64,000 nt of DNA from Janthinobacterium sp. (GCF_009923995.1 NZ_RFSK01000022.1:1-64000); one strand, 5' to 3'. Positions 17,827 to 27,272 are shown, counted from the first letter of the stretch. A program made the numbers and translations. The notes: generated from the letters alone by a model not told the origin.

Positions 17827-18048
17827 TCATTCTATGCCTGATATCGACGTTTGCAAGTGGTTCGTTTCGTCAAGTGCGCTTTTCGTAGTACGCAGAATTG
17901 GGACCGGCGCGGACTGGGCTGCTGCTACTGGATTGACCGGCAGCGTTGCAGCCCGGACAAAGGCTCCGATAGCTAGTTTATGTAATTTTTCCTTGGAAGC
18001 GGTCTGCTTGATAAGCGCATCCGTGAGGCGCAGTACATACTCAGACAT
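17827..18048 (-). CDS. Small integrase-coupled protein with integrase-like N-terminus
   Basis: 73 aa. The ATG lies inside the last codons of the integrase gene (8-base overlap) and has an AGGAGG ribosome site four or five bases upstream, so it is very likely translated. The start LTDALIKQTASKEKLHKL aligns with the integrase N-terminus LTDARIRNAKPREKLYKL, the DUF4102 arm-binding type domain, but the catalytic part is missing. It may be a duplicated arm-binding domain that modulates integration or excision, or a decayed second integrase. No family is known to me for the C-terminal half. Confidence 0.65.
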   Translation of the reverse strand: MSEYVLRLTDALIKQTASKEKLHKLAIGAFVRAATLPVNPVAAAQSAPVPILRTTKSALDETNHLQTSISGIE

Positions 18049-19351
18049 GGTGCCCTCCTGTTCCGCCATCCCGGCTGAACTCACCGCTGACCAGCGTTAA
18101 TCTGGGCGTCTGCGGCGGCTCTCCCTTGCCGCTGACGGCATCGATGTAGTCGGCCCAATCCTGCATCATCTTGCGCCGTTCCGCCAGGAACTGCGCCCGG
18201 TCATAGGCACTGGCCACCTTGTCCTTCGGTGCATGTGCCAGTTGCCGGTCCACGACTTCATGCCGGTAGCCAAGGCGCTCCTTGATGGTGCTCATGGCCA
18301 GCGCCCGGAAGCCATGGCCGGTCATCTTGCCCTTGTATCCCATGCGTCCAAGCGCCACCAGTATCGTGTTATTGCTGATCGGCTTTTCGTGGTCGCGCTG
18401 ATTCGGGAACAGGTACTTGCTGCGGCCCGTGATCGCGTGCAGTTCGCGCAGCAGCTCCAGCGCCTGGCGCGACAGGCAGACGTGATGATTGGTCATATCC
18501 GGATTGACGGTCAGCTTGCCGCGCTTCATGCGCTGCCATGGAATGATCCACTCGCCGCGCTCCAGGTCGATTTCACTCCAGGGCGTTTCGATCAGCTCGC
18601 TAGTGCGCACAAAGCACAGCAGCATCAGCCGCAGCGCAATGCGGGTCGGCGCGAACATGCGCGCTTCGTTGCGGTCCAGAATGGCCAGAAACTGCGGTAG
18701 TTCGTCGGCGTTGATAGCGGCGAAGTGTCTGGCGCGGACGGTCTTCAACACATCCTTCATATCGGTGACCAGATTACTCTCTGTGAATCCGCATTGAATC
18801 GCGTAGCTGAAAATTGACGCACATACCGCTTTCTGGCGATGGGCGATTTCGCTTGCGCCGCGCTCCTCGATCTTGCGCAGTGCAGCGATTACATCGAGGT
18901 GCTTGAGTTCATCGATGGGCCTGCGGCCAATGGCCGGGAAGATATCTGCCTCCAGCCGTTGCAGGACGTTCTTGGCGGTGCGCTCGCTCCAGGTCGGCAC
19001 CTTGTTGGCGTGCCACTCGCGGGCAATCTTTTCAAATGTGTTGGCGGCGCGCTCCTTCAATCGCCGCTTGGCGTCATCGCGGTGCTTGCCGGGATCGATC
19101 CCTTGCAGAATCAGGCGGCGGGTCTCCAGGCGCTTTTCGCGAGCATGCTGCAGCGTGATTTCCGGATATGGGCCGAAGGTCAGCAGGTTGTCCTTGCCGT
19201 TGGCCTGTCGGAACTTGAAGCGCCAGATGCGCGAACCGCTTGGCGTCACCTCGATGTACAAGCCGTCGCCATCAAACAGTTTGTACAACTTCTCGCGTGG
19301 CTTGGCGTTCCTGATACGAGCGTCAGTCAGCGGAGCAATGATCTTGGGCAT
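18041..19351 (-). CDS. P4-family site-specific tyrosine integrase
   Basis: 436 aa from ATG 19351, with GGAGG seven bases upstream; the ORF-track start at 19369 has no better site. The N-terminal DUF4102 domain (LTDARIRNAKPREKLYKLFDG) is followed by a SAM-like core-binding domain and a C-terminal catalytic domain with Arg in ALRLMLLCFVRTSELI, MTGHGFRALAMS (H-x-x-R) and QLAHAPKDKVASAYDR with the Tyr. It starts about 240 bases from the tRNA-Ser 3' end, the usual place for an integrase that uses the tRNA as attachment site. It reads away from the tRNA. Confidence 0.93.
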   Translation of the reverse strand: MPKIIAPLTDARIRNAKPREKLYKLFDGDGLYIEVTPSGSRIWRFKFRQANGKDNLLTFGPYPEITLQHAREKRLETRRLILQGIDPGKHRDDAKRRLKERAANTFEKIAREWHANKVPTWSERTAKNVLQRLEADIFPAIGRRPIDELKHLDVIAALRKIEERGASEIAHRQKAVCASIFSYAIQCGFTESNLVTDMKDVLKTVRARHFAAINADELPQFLAILDRNEARMFAPTRIALRLMLLCFVRTSELIETPWSEIDLERGEWIIPWQRMKRGKLTVNPDMTNHHVCLSRQALELLRELHAITGRSKYLFPNQRDHEKPISNNTILVALGRMGYKGKMTGHGFRALAMSTIKERLGYRHEVVDRQLAHAPKDKVASAYDRAQFLAERRKMMQDWADYIDAVSGKGEPPQTPRLTLVSGEFSRDGGTGGHHV

Positions 19352-19512
19352 GATGCACCTCCACGTCAACGTGTTGAAAGAACACTATAGACAAGATGGT
19401 GCAAATTAAAAGAGTAGACGATCAAGGGTATGCCGCCGATCCCGCATCACCTACCCTAAAAAAAGCGCGATGCATTGAAATGGGCTGACACGACCTGAGA
19501 CGCCGAAAAACG

Positions 19513-19549
19513 AAAAAACCGCTTAGAATCAAGGCTCTAAGCGGTTTTT
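19513..19549 (-). terminator. Terminator downstream of tRNA-Ser
   Basis: AACCGCTTAG and CTAAGCGGTT form a 10-bp stem with a 10-base loop, with T-runs on both strands. It lies about 45 bases past the tRNA-Ser 3' end on the minus strand, on the island side of the attachment repeat, so it may have been supplied by the island. Confidence 0.8.
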
Positions 19550-19593
19550 GAGGGACTTCCTGAGACGTCCTGATCTTACTTAATTACTATCCG

Positions 19594-19684
19594 TGGCGGA
19601 GAGAGGGGGATTCGAACCCCCGATAGGCTATGAACCTATACACGCTTTCCAGGCGTGCGACTTCAACCACTCATCCACCTCTCC
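19594..19684 (-). tRNA. tRNA-Ser(GGA)
   Basis: 91 nt including encoded CCA. The acceptor arms GGAGAGG and TCTCTCC pair with one G-U, a long variable arm is present as expected for serine, and the anticodon loop CTGGAAA gives anticodon GGA reading UCC/UCU. The T-loop is TTCGAAT. The gene is intact and is the integration site of the island to its left. Confidence 0.95.
19601..19616. repeat. Right attachment repeat within tRNA-Ser
   Basis: GAGAGGGGGATTCGAA, the tRNA-Ser T-arm and acceptor region, is repeated exactly at 6058-6073 and marks the tRNA end of the island. Confidence 0.6.
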
Positions 19685-19746
19685 TGCAGGCAATGCGTCT
19701 ACTTGCACACACTGCGTACTATTTCTCGCTTGTCGCGAAGCCGCAG

Positions 19747-19775
19747 ATTATAGCAAAGATTCTACGGACTGCCAA
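19747..19775 (-). promoter_or_regulatory. Promoter of tRNA-Ser
   Basis: On the minus strand TTGGCA and a perfect TATAAT are 17 bases apart, about 60 bases upstream of the tRNA 5' end. Confidence 0.75.
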
Positions 19776-19941
19776 AGTTATTTACCGTGGGGTAAAAGTT
19801 GTGCCTGACATAAGCCGATCAGGACCGGAGTCGGCCCCTGAAGGGCTGGACGCCCGCTCCGCCCCCGGACGTCGATTCGGGCATCGACTCCCCAGGCAGC
19901 ATCGGGATGCCGGGTACGCCCAAGCCAGCCGCTGCCGGAAT

Positions 19942-19955
19942 CCCCCCCCCCCCCC
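19942..19955. repeat. Run of 14 C
   Basis: A C14 homopolymer lies 30 bases beyond the acs stop codon, in the gap between tRNA-Ser and acs. The length is prone to slippage and to sequencing error. The rest of the 300-base gap holds the tRNA promoter and GC-rich DNA that could form the acs terminator. Confidence 0.85.
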
Positions 19956-19985
19956 GCACAGGCCGATCCCGCAGGGACGGGCCTT

Positions 19986-21992
19986 CTACGACGCTTCCTT
20001 CAGCTGCTCCAGGATGGCCGGGTTTTCCAGGGTCGAGACGTCCTGCGTAATCGTCTCGCCCTTGGCCAGCACGCGCAGCAGGCGGCGCATGATTTTGCCG
20101 GAGCGGGTTTTCGGCAGGTTGTCGCCGAAGCGGATTTCCTTCGGCTTGGCGATCGGGCCGATTTCCTTGCCGACCCAGTTGCGCAGCTCCAGGGCCAGCT
20201 TCTTCGCTTCCTCGCCGGTCGGGCGGGCCTGCTTGAGCACGACGAAGGCGCAGATGGATTCGCCCGTCGTGTCGTCCGGACGGCCGACGACCGCCGCTTC
20301 GGCCACCAGCGGGTTGGCCACCAGGGCCGATTCGATCTCCATCGTGCCCATGCGGTGGCCCGACACGTTCAGCACGTCATCGATGCGGCCCGTGATGGTG
20401 AAGTAGCCCGTGTCCTTGTTGCGGATGGCGCCGTCGCCTGCCAGGTACATCTTGCCGCCCAGCTCTTCCGGGAAATAGCTGGACTTGAAGCGGTCCGGGT
20501 TGTTCCAGATCGTGCGGATCATCGATGGCCATGGACGTTTCACCACCAAAATACCGCCCTGGCCGTTCGGCACGTCGTGGCCCGCTTCATCGACGATGGC
20601 GGCCATGATGCCTGGCAATGGCAGGGTGCAGGAACCGGGCACCATCGGCGTCGCGCCCGGCAGCGGCGTAATCATGTGGCCGCCCGTTTCCGTTTGCCAG
20701 AAGGTATCGACGATCGGGCATTTCTCGCCGCCGATGTTCTTGTAGTACCACATCCATGCTTCCGGATTGATCGGCTCGCCAACCGAACCCAGCAGACGCA
20801 GGCTGGAGAGGTCGTAGTTGCTTGGATGCACTTTCGGGTCCACGTCGGCCGCCTTGATCAGCGAACGGATGGCCGTCGGTGCCGTGTAGAAGATGCTGAC
20901 CTTGTGTTTCTTGATGGTTTCCCAGAAACGGCCCGCGTTCGGGTAGGTCGGGATACCTTCGAACACCACTTGCGTGGCGCCCACGGCCATCGGGCCATAC
21001 GCGATGTAGCTGTGGCCCGTCACCCAGCCGATGTCGGCCGTGCACCAGAAGACGTCGTCCGGCTTGATGTCGAAGCTCCATTTCATCGTCAGCGCGGCCC
21101 ACAGCAGGTAGCCGCCGCTCGAGTGCTGCACGCCCTTCGGCGTGCCGGTGGAACCCGAGGTGTACAAGATGAACAGTGGATGCTCGGCATCGACCCATTC
21201 CGGCTCGCATTGCGCGCTCTGGCCTTCGACGAGGTCGTGCAGCCACGTGTCGCGGCCGGCCACCATCGGCAGGTCGCTGCCCGTGCGCTTATAAACAACG
21301 ACGTTTTTCACGCAATCGCAGCCACCCAGCGCCAGCGCTTCGTCGACGATGGCTTTCAGGGGCAGCTTCTTGCCGCCGCGCAATTGCTCGTCGCCAGTGA
21401 TGACGGCCACGGCGCCCGCGTCGATGATGCGTTCCTGCAGGGATTTGGCCGAGAAGCCGCCGAAGACGACGGAGTGCGTGGCGCCGATGCGGGCGCAGGC
21501 TTGCATTGCAGCAACGCCTTCGACGGACATCGACATATAGATGATGACGCGGTCGCCCTTGCCTATCCCCTTGGATTTCAGGCCGTTGGCAAACTTGCAC
21601 ACTTTTTCGTGCAGCTCTTTATAGCTTGCCTTGGTGACGGTGCCGTCGTCCGCCTCGAAGATGATGGCCGTCTTGTCGCCCAGGCCATTTTCGATGTTGC
21701 GGTCCAGGCAGTTGTACGACACGTTCAGCAAGCCGTCCTCGAACCATTTGTAGAACGGCGCGTTGTCTTCGTTCAGGGTGCGGGTGAACGGCTTTTTCCA
21801 GCTCAGGTTCTCGCGCGCCAGCCTGGCCCAGAATCCTTCGTAGTCGGTTTCCGCCTCTTTCACCATGGCGTGATACGCCGCCATGCCGGAAATGGTGGCC
21901 TGCGCGGCAAATGCCGCCGACGGCTCGAATACGCGCGACTCTTCCGGTCCCTGCTGCTGCGTGCCCTGTCCTTGGTTCTCTGTAGCGGTCAT
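19986..21992 (-). CDS. acs: Acetyl-CoA synthetase
   Basis: 668 aa, AMP-forming acetate-CoA ligase. It activates acetate through acetyl-AMP to acetyl-CoA in the cytoplasm. Visible are the P-loop-like [11 protein letters not shown] motif, the core WQTETGGHM, the hinge [15 protein letters not shown] and the C-terminal [11 protein letters not shown] with the lysine that is acetylated in homologues. Length matches the family, with a short Gln-rich N-terminal addition. A GGAGA site precedes the ATG. It is divergent from the YqhA-type gene and probably has its own promoter in the 300-base gap. Confidence 0.97.
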   Translation of the reverse strand: MTATENQGQGTQQQGPEESRVFEPSAAFAAQATISGMAAYHAMVKEAETDYEGFWARLARENLSWKKPFTRTLNEDNAPFYKWFEDGLLNVSYNCLDRNIENGLGDKTAIIFEADDGTVTKASYKELHEKVCKFANGLKSKGIGKGDRVIIYMSMSVEGVAAMQACARIGATHSVVFGGFSAKSLQERIIDAGAVAVITGDEQLRGGKKLPLKAIVDEALALGGCDCVKNVVVYKRTGSDLPMVAGRDTWLHDLVEGQSAQCEPEWVDAEHPLFILYTSGSTGTPKGVQHSSGGYLLWAALTMKWSFDIKPDDVFWCTADIGWVTGHSYIAYGPMAVGATQVVFEGIPTYPNAGRFWETIKKHKVSIFYTAPTAIRSLIKAADVDPKVHPSNYDLSSLRLLGSVGEPINPEAWMWYYKNIGGEKCPIVDTFWQTETGGHMITPLPGATPMVPGSCTLPLPGIMAAIVDEAGHDVPNGQGGILVVKRPWPSMIRTIWNNPDRFKSSYFPEELGGKMYLAGDGAIRNKDTGYFTITGRIDDVLNVSGHRMGTMEIESALVANPLVAEAAVVGRPDDTTGESICAFVVLKQARPTGEEAKKLALELRNWVGKEIGPIAKPKEIRFGDNLPKTRSGKIMRRLLRVLAKGETITQDVSTLENPAILEQLKEAS

Positions 21993-22300
21993 GCTAGTCT
22001 CCAGTGTAGTAATTGTTTGCTAACACGATAGGCCCCGTGTCTTACGGACGCCTTACATGTCGCGTTTATGCAGCGTTTTACCCCTATCCATGCTAACCAT
22101 AATCGCCTTCGGCGATGGGCGTCAAGGGCGTCCTGTGCAGTATTTTCGATGGGAAAAGCGATCCCGCGCCGAAGGTTCAATACCACTTTGGCTTTCATCA
22201 AAGCCGATATTCCAGAACCGGGCCATGCGCAGTGATCAACAGCAAGTGTAAAATGTCGGGCATGCCAAAAATTGGTATTTACTCCCCCAGGAAACCCCAC
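21993..22300. other. Divergent intergenic region acs / YqhA-type gene
   Basis: About 310 bases that must hold promoters for both directions. I found no clear consensus box or operator, and no RNA gene. Confidence 0.4.
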
Positions 22301-22915
22301 ATGATCGACCACCTACCACCGACCACCAAACATACCAAGCTGCATCCGCTGTCCGCCTTCATCTTCATGTCGCGCTGGCTGCAGCTGCCGCTGTACCTGG
22401 GCCTGATCCTCGCACAATGCGTGTATGTATTTCATTTCTGGGTGGAATTGTCCGACCTGATCGGCGCCGTGTTCGGCAACGATGCCGCCCTGCAGCACGT
22501 GCTGACGGCCGTCGCCGTGCCCGGCAGCGCCCTGCCGACCAAGCTGAACGAAGCAACCATCATGCTGGTGGTATTAGGCCTGATCGACGTGGTCATGATT
22601 TCGAACCTCCTGATCATGGTCATTATCGGCGGCTACGAAACCTTCGTATCGCGCATGCACCTCGATGACCACCCAGACCAGCCGGAATGGTTGTCGCATG
22701 TCAATGCATCCGTGCTGAAGACGAAACTGGCGATGGCCATCATCGGCATCTCGTCCATCCACCTGCTGAAGACTTTCATCAATGCCAATTCCTACAAGAT
22801 GGAAGTGATCATTGCGCAGACGGTGATCCACATGGTCTTCATCATTTCCGCCATGGCGATCGCCTACACCGACCGCATTATGACGGTGACGCAGAACCAG
22901 GCACGACCGCATTAA
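22301..22915 (+). CDS. YqhA (UPF0114) family inner-membrane protein
   Basis: 204 aa from ATG 22301; the ORF track starts 62 codons earlier in noncoding DNA. Hydrophobic helices lie at about 25-50, 85-115, 140-160 and 170-190. The sequence VVMISNLLIMVIIGGYETFVSR is typical of the UPF0114/YqhA family. These are small multi-pass inner-membrane proteins of unknown function. A hairpin terminator follows directly, so the gene is monocistronic. Confidence 0.85.
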   Translation: MIDHLPPTTKHTKLHPLSAFIFMSRWLQLPLYLGLILAQCVYVFHFWVELSDLIGAVFGNDAALQHVLTAVAVPGSALPTKLNEATIMLVVLGLIDVVMISNLLIMVIIGGYETFVSRMHLDDHPDQPEWLSHVNASVLKTKLAMAIIGISSIHLLKTFINANSYKMEVIIAQTVIHMVFIISAMAIAYTDRIMTVTQNQARPH

Positions 22916-22920
22916 ACCCG

Positions 22921-22955
22921 AAGCCCATGGCTGCCAGCGGCGGCCATGGGCTTTT
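22921..22955 (+). terminator. Terminator of the YqhA-type gene
   Basis: AAGCCCATGGC and GCCATGGGCTT pair perfectly, followed by TTTT, a few bases after the stop codon. Confidence 0.75.
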
Positions 22956-23021
22956 GTCATTCCAATGCAGTAACTAGTACTAGTAAAGAGTCTTACCCTT
23001 CTTATCTACCGCGAGAACACC

Positions 23022-24563
23022 ATGACTGTCATAAAGCAAGAAGACCTGATCGAATCCGTCGCCGCAGCGTTGCAGTACATTAGCTACTACCACCCTGCTG
23101 ATTACATCGAGCACCTGGCGCGCGCCTACGAGTCCGAGCAAAGCCCGGCGGCGAAAGATGCGATTGCGCAAATCCTGACCAACTCGCGCATGTGCGCGGA
23201 AGGCAAGCGCCCGATCTGCCAGGACACGGGCATCGTCAACGTCTTCCTGAAAATCGGCATGGGCGTGCGCTTCGAAGGCTTCTCCGGCACCGTCACCGAC
23301 GCCGTCAACGAAGGCGTGCGCCGCGCGTACAACTTCGACGACAACAAGCTGCGCGCCTCCATCGTGGCCGACCCGCATTTCGACCGCAAGAATACCAAGG
23401 ACAACACGCCAGCCGTCGTGCACATGGAACTGGTCGAAGGCAATACCGTCGACGTGAAAGTGGCGGCCAAGGGCGGCGGCTCGGAAAACAAGTCGAAGAT
23501 GATCATGATGAACCCGTCCGACTCGCTGGTGGACTGGGTCATGAAGACGGTGCCGACCATGGGTGCCGGCTGGTGCCCGCCCGGCATGCTGGGCATCGGC
23601 ATCGGCGGCACGGCCGAAAAAGCCATGCTGATGGCAAAAGAAGTGTTGATGGAAGACATCGACATGTATGAGCTGAAACAACGCGGCCCGCAGAATAAAC
23701 TGGAAGAATTGCGTATCGAGTTGTGCGACAAGATCAACTCGCTGGGCATCGGCGCGCAGGGCCTGGGCGGCCTGACGACCGTGCTGGACGTGAAGATCAT
23801 GATGCACCCGACGCACGCGGCATCGAAGCCCGTCGCCATGATCCCGAACTGTGCCGCCACGCGCCACGGCCACTTCGTGCTGGACGGCTCCGGCCCGGCC
23901 TACATGACGCCGCCGCCGCTGTCGACCTGGCCTGACGTGAGCTGGGCGCCGGACACGGAAAAATCCAAGCGCGTCGACCTGAACACCTTGACGAAGGAAG
24001 AAGTCGCTTCGTGGACGCCGGGCCAGACCTTGCTGTTGAACGGCAAGATGCTGACGGGCCGCGATGCCGCGCACAAGCGCATCCAGGACATGCTGGCCAA
24101 GGGCGAGCCATTGCCCGTCGATTTCAAGAACCGCGTGATCTACTACGTCGGTCCCGTCGATCCGGTGCGCGACGAAGTGGTGGGCCCGGCCGGTCCGACG
24201 ACGGCCACGCGCATGGACAAGTTCACCGACATGATGCTGGAACAGACGGGCCTGATCGCCATGATCGGCAAGGCCGAACGCGGTCCCGTCGCCATCGAAT
24301 CGATCCAGAAGCACAAGTCGGCCTACCTGATGGCCGTGGGCGGCTCCGCCTACCTCGTGTCGAAAGCCATCAAGGGCGCGAAAGTGCTGGGCTTTGCCGA
24401 CATGGGCATGGAAGCCATCTACGAATTCGACGTCGTCGACATGCCGGTCACCGTGGCCGTGGATGCCAAAGGCACCTCGGTGCACAACACGGGGCCGAAA
24501 GAGTGGCAGGCGAAGATCGAGCAGCTCAATAGCGTCAGCAAGATTCCCGTGACGGTTGCTTAA
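23022..24563 (+). CDS. Class I (iron-sulfur) fumarate hydratase
   Basis: 513 aa single-chain fumarase with the alpha-like part first and beta-like part second. It interconverts fumarate and malate in the TCA cycle and uses an oxygen-sensitive [4Fe-4S] cluster. Candidate cluster cysteines sit in CQDTGIVN (about residue 66), WCPPG and NCAATRHGH. The C-terminal half has GPTTATRMDKF and GKAERGP, matching the class I beta domain. Length fits the family. A strong terminator follows the stop, separating it from murI. Confidence 0.95.
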   Translation: MTVIKQEDLIESVAAALQYISYYHPADYIEHLARAYESEQSPAAKDAIAQILTNSRMCAEGKRPICQDTGIVNVFLKIGMGVRFEGFSGTVTDAVNEGVRRAYNFDDNKLRASIVADPHFDRKNTKDNTPAVVHMELVEGNTVDVKVAAKGGGSENKSKMIMMNPSDSLVDWVMKTVPTMGAGWCPPGMLGIGIGGTAEKAMLMAKEVLMEDIDMYELKQRGPQNKLEELRIELCDKINSLGIGAQGLGGLTTVLDVKIMMHPTHAASKPVAMIPNCAATRHGHFVLDGSGPAYMTPPPLSTWPDVSWAPDTEKSKRVDLNTLTKEEVASWTPGQTLLLNGKMLTGRDAAHKRIQDMLAKGEPLPVDFKNRVIYYVGPVDPVRDEVVGPAGPTTATRMDKFTDMMLEQTGLIAMIGKAERGPVAIESIQKHKSAYLMAVGGSAYLVSKAIKGAKVLGFADMGMEAIYEFDVVDMPVTVAVDAKGTSVHNTGPKEWQAKIEQLNSVSKIPVTVA

Positions 24564-24573
24564 ACCACCATCG

Positions 24574-24606
24574 ACGCCGCGCGGCATACCAGCGCGGCGT
24601 TTTTTT
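24574..24606 (+). terminator. Terminator of the fumarase gene
   Basis: ACGCCGCGC and GCGCGGCGT pair around a short loop, followed by seven T, ten bases after the stop. Confidence 0.9.
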
Positions 24607-24624
24607 ATCTCCATCGGTTCCCCC

Positions 24625-25470
24625 ATGACTTCTATCGCAAGCAATGCCCGCCAGGACGCGCCCATCGGCGTATTCGACTCCGGCGTGGGCGGCCTGTCGG
24701 TGCTGCGCCATATCCGCGCGCAGCTGCCGCAGGAAGATCTGATTTATTTTGCCGATTCCGGCTATGCGCCCTACGGCGACAAGACGGAAGAGCAAGTCAT
24801 CGCCCGCTCGCTGGCGATCACCGCCTTTCTGTTGCAGCAAGGCGCCAAGGCGCTGGTGGTGGCCTGCAACACGGCCACCATCGCCGCCATCAAGGCGCTG
24901 CGCGCGCGCTACCCGGACTTGCCCATCGTCGGCGTCGAGCCGGGCTTGAAACCGGCGGCCGCCATCAGCCGCAACGGCACCATCGGCGTGCTGGCCACGG
25001 AACGCGCCTTGCGCGGCGACAAGCTGCTGGCCCTGCGCGAACAGGTCAGTGCCGCCACGGGCGCCACCTTCATCCTGCAGCCCTGCATCGGCCTGGCCGA
25101 CCGCATCGAGCAATGCGAGCTGGGCACCGACCCGCAGGACGCCACCAGCGCCATGCTGGAACGCTACATCGCGCCCCTGCTGGCGCAAGGGGCCGACACC
25201 CTGGTGCTGGGCTGCACGCACTATCCCTTCGTGCAGGACGCCATCGCACGCACGGTGCGCGCGCATGCGCAGGAAACGATTACCCTCGTCGACACGGGCG
25301 AGGCCGTGGCGCGCCAGCTGGCCCGCCTGCTCGACGCGGCCAGCCTGCGCCGCACCGCCAACGATGCGCCGCGGCTGCAGGGCTATACGACGGCCGGCGT
25401 CGATGCCCTGTCGAAAGCCTTCGCCGGTTTGCTGGACTTGCAGCCCCCCGTCGCACACCTGGAAGTCTGA
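24625..25470 (+). CDS. murI: Glutamate racemase
   Basis: 281 aa from ATG 24625; the ORF-track start at 24556 lies before the fumarase terminator. The enzyme converts L- to D-glutamate for peptidoglycan. Motifs: GVFDSGVGGLSVLRH at the N-terminus, VVACNTATIAA with the first catalytic Cys near residue 78, and LGCTHYPF with the second Cys near residue 193. Length is normal. Only 18 bases separate the start from the upstream terminator T-run, so its own promoter is unclear and read-through from the fumarase gene is possible. Confidence 0.95.
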   Translation: MTSIASNARQDAPIGVFDSGVGGLSVLRHIRAQLPQEDLIYFADSGYAPYGDKTEEQVIARSLAITAFLLQQGAKALVVACNTATIAAIKALRARYPDLPIVGVEPGLKPAAAISRNGTIGVLATERALRGDKLLALREQVSAATGATFILQPCIGLADRIEQCELGTDPQDATSAMLERYIAPLLAQGADTLVLGCTHYPFVQDAIARTVRAHAQETITLVDTGEAVARQLARLLDAASLRRTANDAPRLQGYTTAGVDALSKAFAGLLDLQPPVAHLEV

Positions 25471-25528
25471 GCGAAAACACCCGTTTTCAGGCAATCTTTC
25501 GATTCTTTAAAAAAGACTGCATTTAGAT

Positions 25529-25557
25529 TTGCCACTTTGCCGAGTTCTTTGTATAAT
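25529..25557 (+). promoter_or_regulatory. Promoter of tRNA-His
   Basis: TTGCCA and a perfect TATAAT with a 17-base spacer lie 45 bases before the tRNA-His 5' end. Confidence 0.8.
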
Positions 25558-25602
25558 TCGGCACCTGTTCAGCAAAACAGCTAAATAGGTAAGTAAGACA
25601 GT

Positions 25603-25679
25603 GGTGGCTGTAGCTCAGTTGGTAGAGTCCAGGATTGTGATTCCTGTTGTCGTGGGTTCGAGCCCCATCAGCCACCCCA
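25603..25679 (+). tRNA. tRNA-His(GTG)
   Basis: 77 nt counting the extra 5' G typical of tRNA-His and the encoded CCA. The acceptor GTGGCTG pairs with CAGCCAC, the anticodon loop ATTGTGATT gives GTG, and the T-loop is TTCGAGC. It closely follows other bacterial tRNA-His genes. Confidence 0.95.
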
Positions 25680-25692
25680 CAGAATAAAGAAG

Positions 25693-25718
25693 AGCCCGGT
25701 TTTCGAACCGGGCTTTTT
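25693..25718 (+). terminator. Terminator of tRNA-His
   Basis: AGCCCGGTT-TTCG-AACCGGGCT with a T-run, 13 bases after the tRNA. Confidence 0.9.
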
Positions 25719-25860
25719 CCATTCCGGCGCCAGTTTTCTTCCGTCACCGATACCGGCTCCGGTATCGTTCCCCGCAAAAAATTCATTAGTGCAAATTTGA
25801 CCATCGCCCTACTCTGGCATGCGGCCTGGACCGCATCATAAAAACAGCACGGAGACGACG

Positions 25861-27222
25861 ATGAAACAATTCCTGGCAGCGCTCTGCCTGATGTTCTGCG
25901 CCCAGGCGGCGCAGGCGGTCAACCTGACGGGCGTGCCCAACGCGCACGACCCCGGTACGCTGACCCGCGACGGCGACACGTATTTCAATTTCACCACCGG
26001 CAACGGCATCTGGTATTCCACCTCGACGGACATGCTGAACTGGTCGGCCGGCCCCGCGCCCGTCTTCAGCACGCCGCCGGCCTGGATCGCCAACAAGATT
26101 CCCAACTTCGGCGGCTCGTACTGGGCGCCGGACGTGATCCACATGAACGGCTACTATTATCTGTATTACTCGGTATCGACCTTCGGCACGTCCGTGTCGG
26201 CCATCGGCGTGGCCCGCTCGGCCTCGCTGAAGAACCCCGCCTGGACGGACCTGGGCATCGTCGTGCAATCGTATGGCGGCGGCGCGGAAATCAATGCCAT
26301 CGACCCGGCCCTGTTCCGCGACTATGACGGCAAGGTCTACATGTCCTACGGCTCGTTTTTCGGCGGCATCGGCTTGACGGAAATCAACCAGGCCACGGGC
26401 AAGACGACGGGCAACGTCACCACCATCCTCGGTGGCGGCGGCAAGGATATCGAAGCGCCCTACATCACGCGCGACGGCGAGTATTACTATCTGTTCGTCA
26501 ACCGCGGCAAATGCTGCCAGGGCGCCGCCAGCACGTATTACGTGGAAGTGCAGCGCGCCAGCAGCGTGACGGGACCGTACAGCGGCACGCGCACGGCGCT
26601 GCCCAACCTCGATGGCAAGTACAAGGGGCCGGGCCATATCGGCGTGCTCAAGTAGGATGGCTGCAATTACACCTCCATCCACTATTACGACGTGAACGAC
26701 AATGGCGCGGCCAAGCTCGACATATTGAAGATGACGTATGGCGACGGCTGGCCCAGCCTGACGCGCAATTTCACGGTGGCCAGCTGCGGCGGCATTTCCG
26801 ACGGCCCCACGGTGCTGCGCTCACGCCTGAGCGGCAAGGCCCTGGCCGTGGCCGGTGCCAGCACGGTCAATGGCGCGCTGGTGCAGCAGCAGACGTACAC
26901 GGGGGCAAAGCACCAGCAGTGGTACGTGGTGGGACATGGCGACGGGTATTACAGCCTGATCAACGCGAACAGCCTGCTGGGCCTGGACGACTACAACAAC
27001 TCGACCACGGCCGGGACGAATATCGCGCAATGGAGCTACTGGAGCGGACTGGGCCAGCAATGGCGCTTCGCCAGCCCCGCGTCCGGCTACCAGACGATCA
27101 GCAATCGCTACAGCAACCTGACTCTGGACGTACTCAATTTGAGCACGGCGGAAAACGCGCAGATCATCCAGTGGAACCTGACCAATGCGAACAACCAGCA
27201 GTGGTCGCTGAGCCGGCCGTAG
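25861..27222 (+). pseudogene. Secreted GH43 arabinanase with ricin-type lectin domain, split by an in-frame amber codon
   Basis: From ATG 25861 a signal peptide (ends AQA) leads into a GH43 five-bladed propeller: catalytic Asp in AHDPG, second Asp in INAIDPALF, general acid Glu in DIEAPYI. The frame hits TAG at 26653-26655 and continues open in the same frame with DGCNYTSIHYYD, completing the propeller, then a C-terminal ricin-type beta-trefoil with three QQW motifs, ending at 27222 (about 453 codons). The first piece (264 aa) lacks the last blade. A single C-to-T change from CAG would explain it. Without read-through the product is probably inactive. Expected activity was cleavage of alpha-1,5-arabinan. 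Confidence 0.8.
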
Positions 27223-27272
27223 CGGAGGCGTACAAACGCGGGCATACTGGAGGAAATTAACTGAAAGACACT

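Larger units (their letters stand above)
6058..19616. mobile_element. Integrative genomic island at tRNA-Ser (restriction-modification and toxin-antitoxin cargo)
   Basis: About 13.5 kb lie between two 16-bp direct repeats of the tRNA-Ser 3' region. A P4-type integrase gene starts beside the tRNA. The cargo is a HigBA module, a type I restriction-modification operon, an AlpA-like regulator and a second tyrosine recombinase. Much of the cargo uses AT-richer codons than the flanking core genes. No conjugation, relaxase or phage structural genes are visible, so it would depend on a helper or be immobile now. The left edge is an inference from the repeat. Confidence 0.7.

Noticed and set aside
26653-26655. 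Genome-wide amber recoding
   Set aside because: Two interrupted frames (10085 and 26653) carry TAG, but no suppressor tRNA is visible and other genes end in normal mixed stops.
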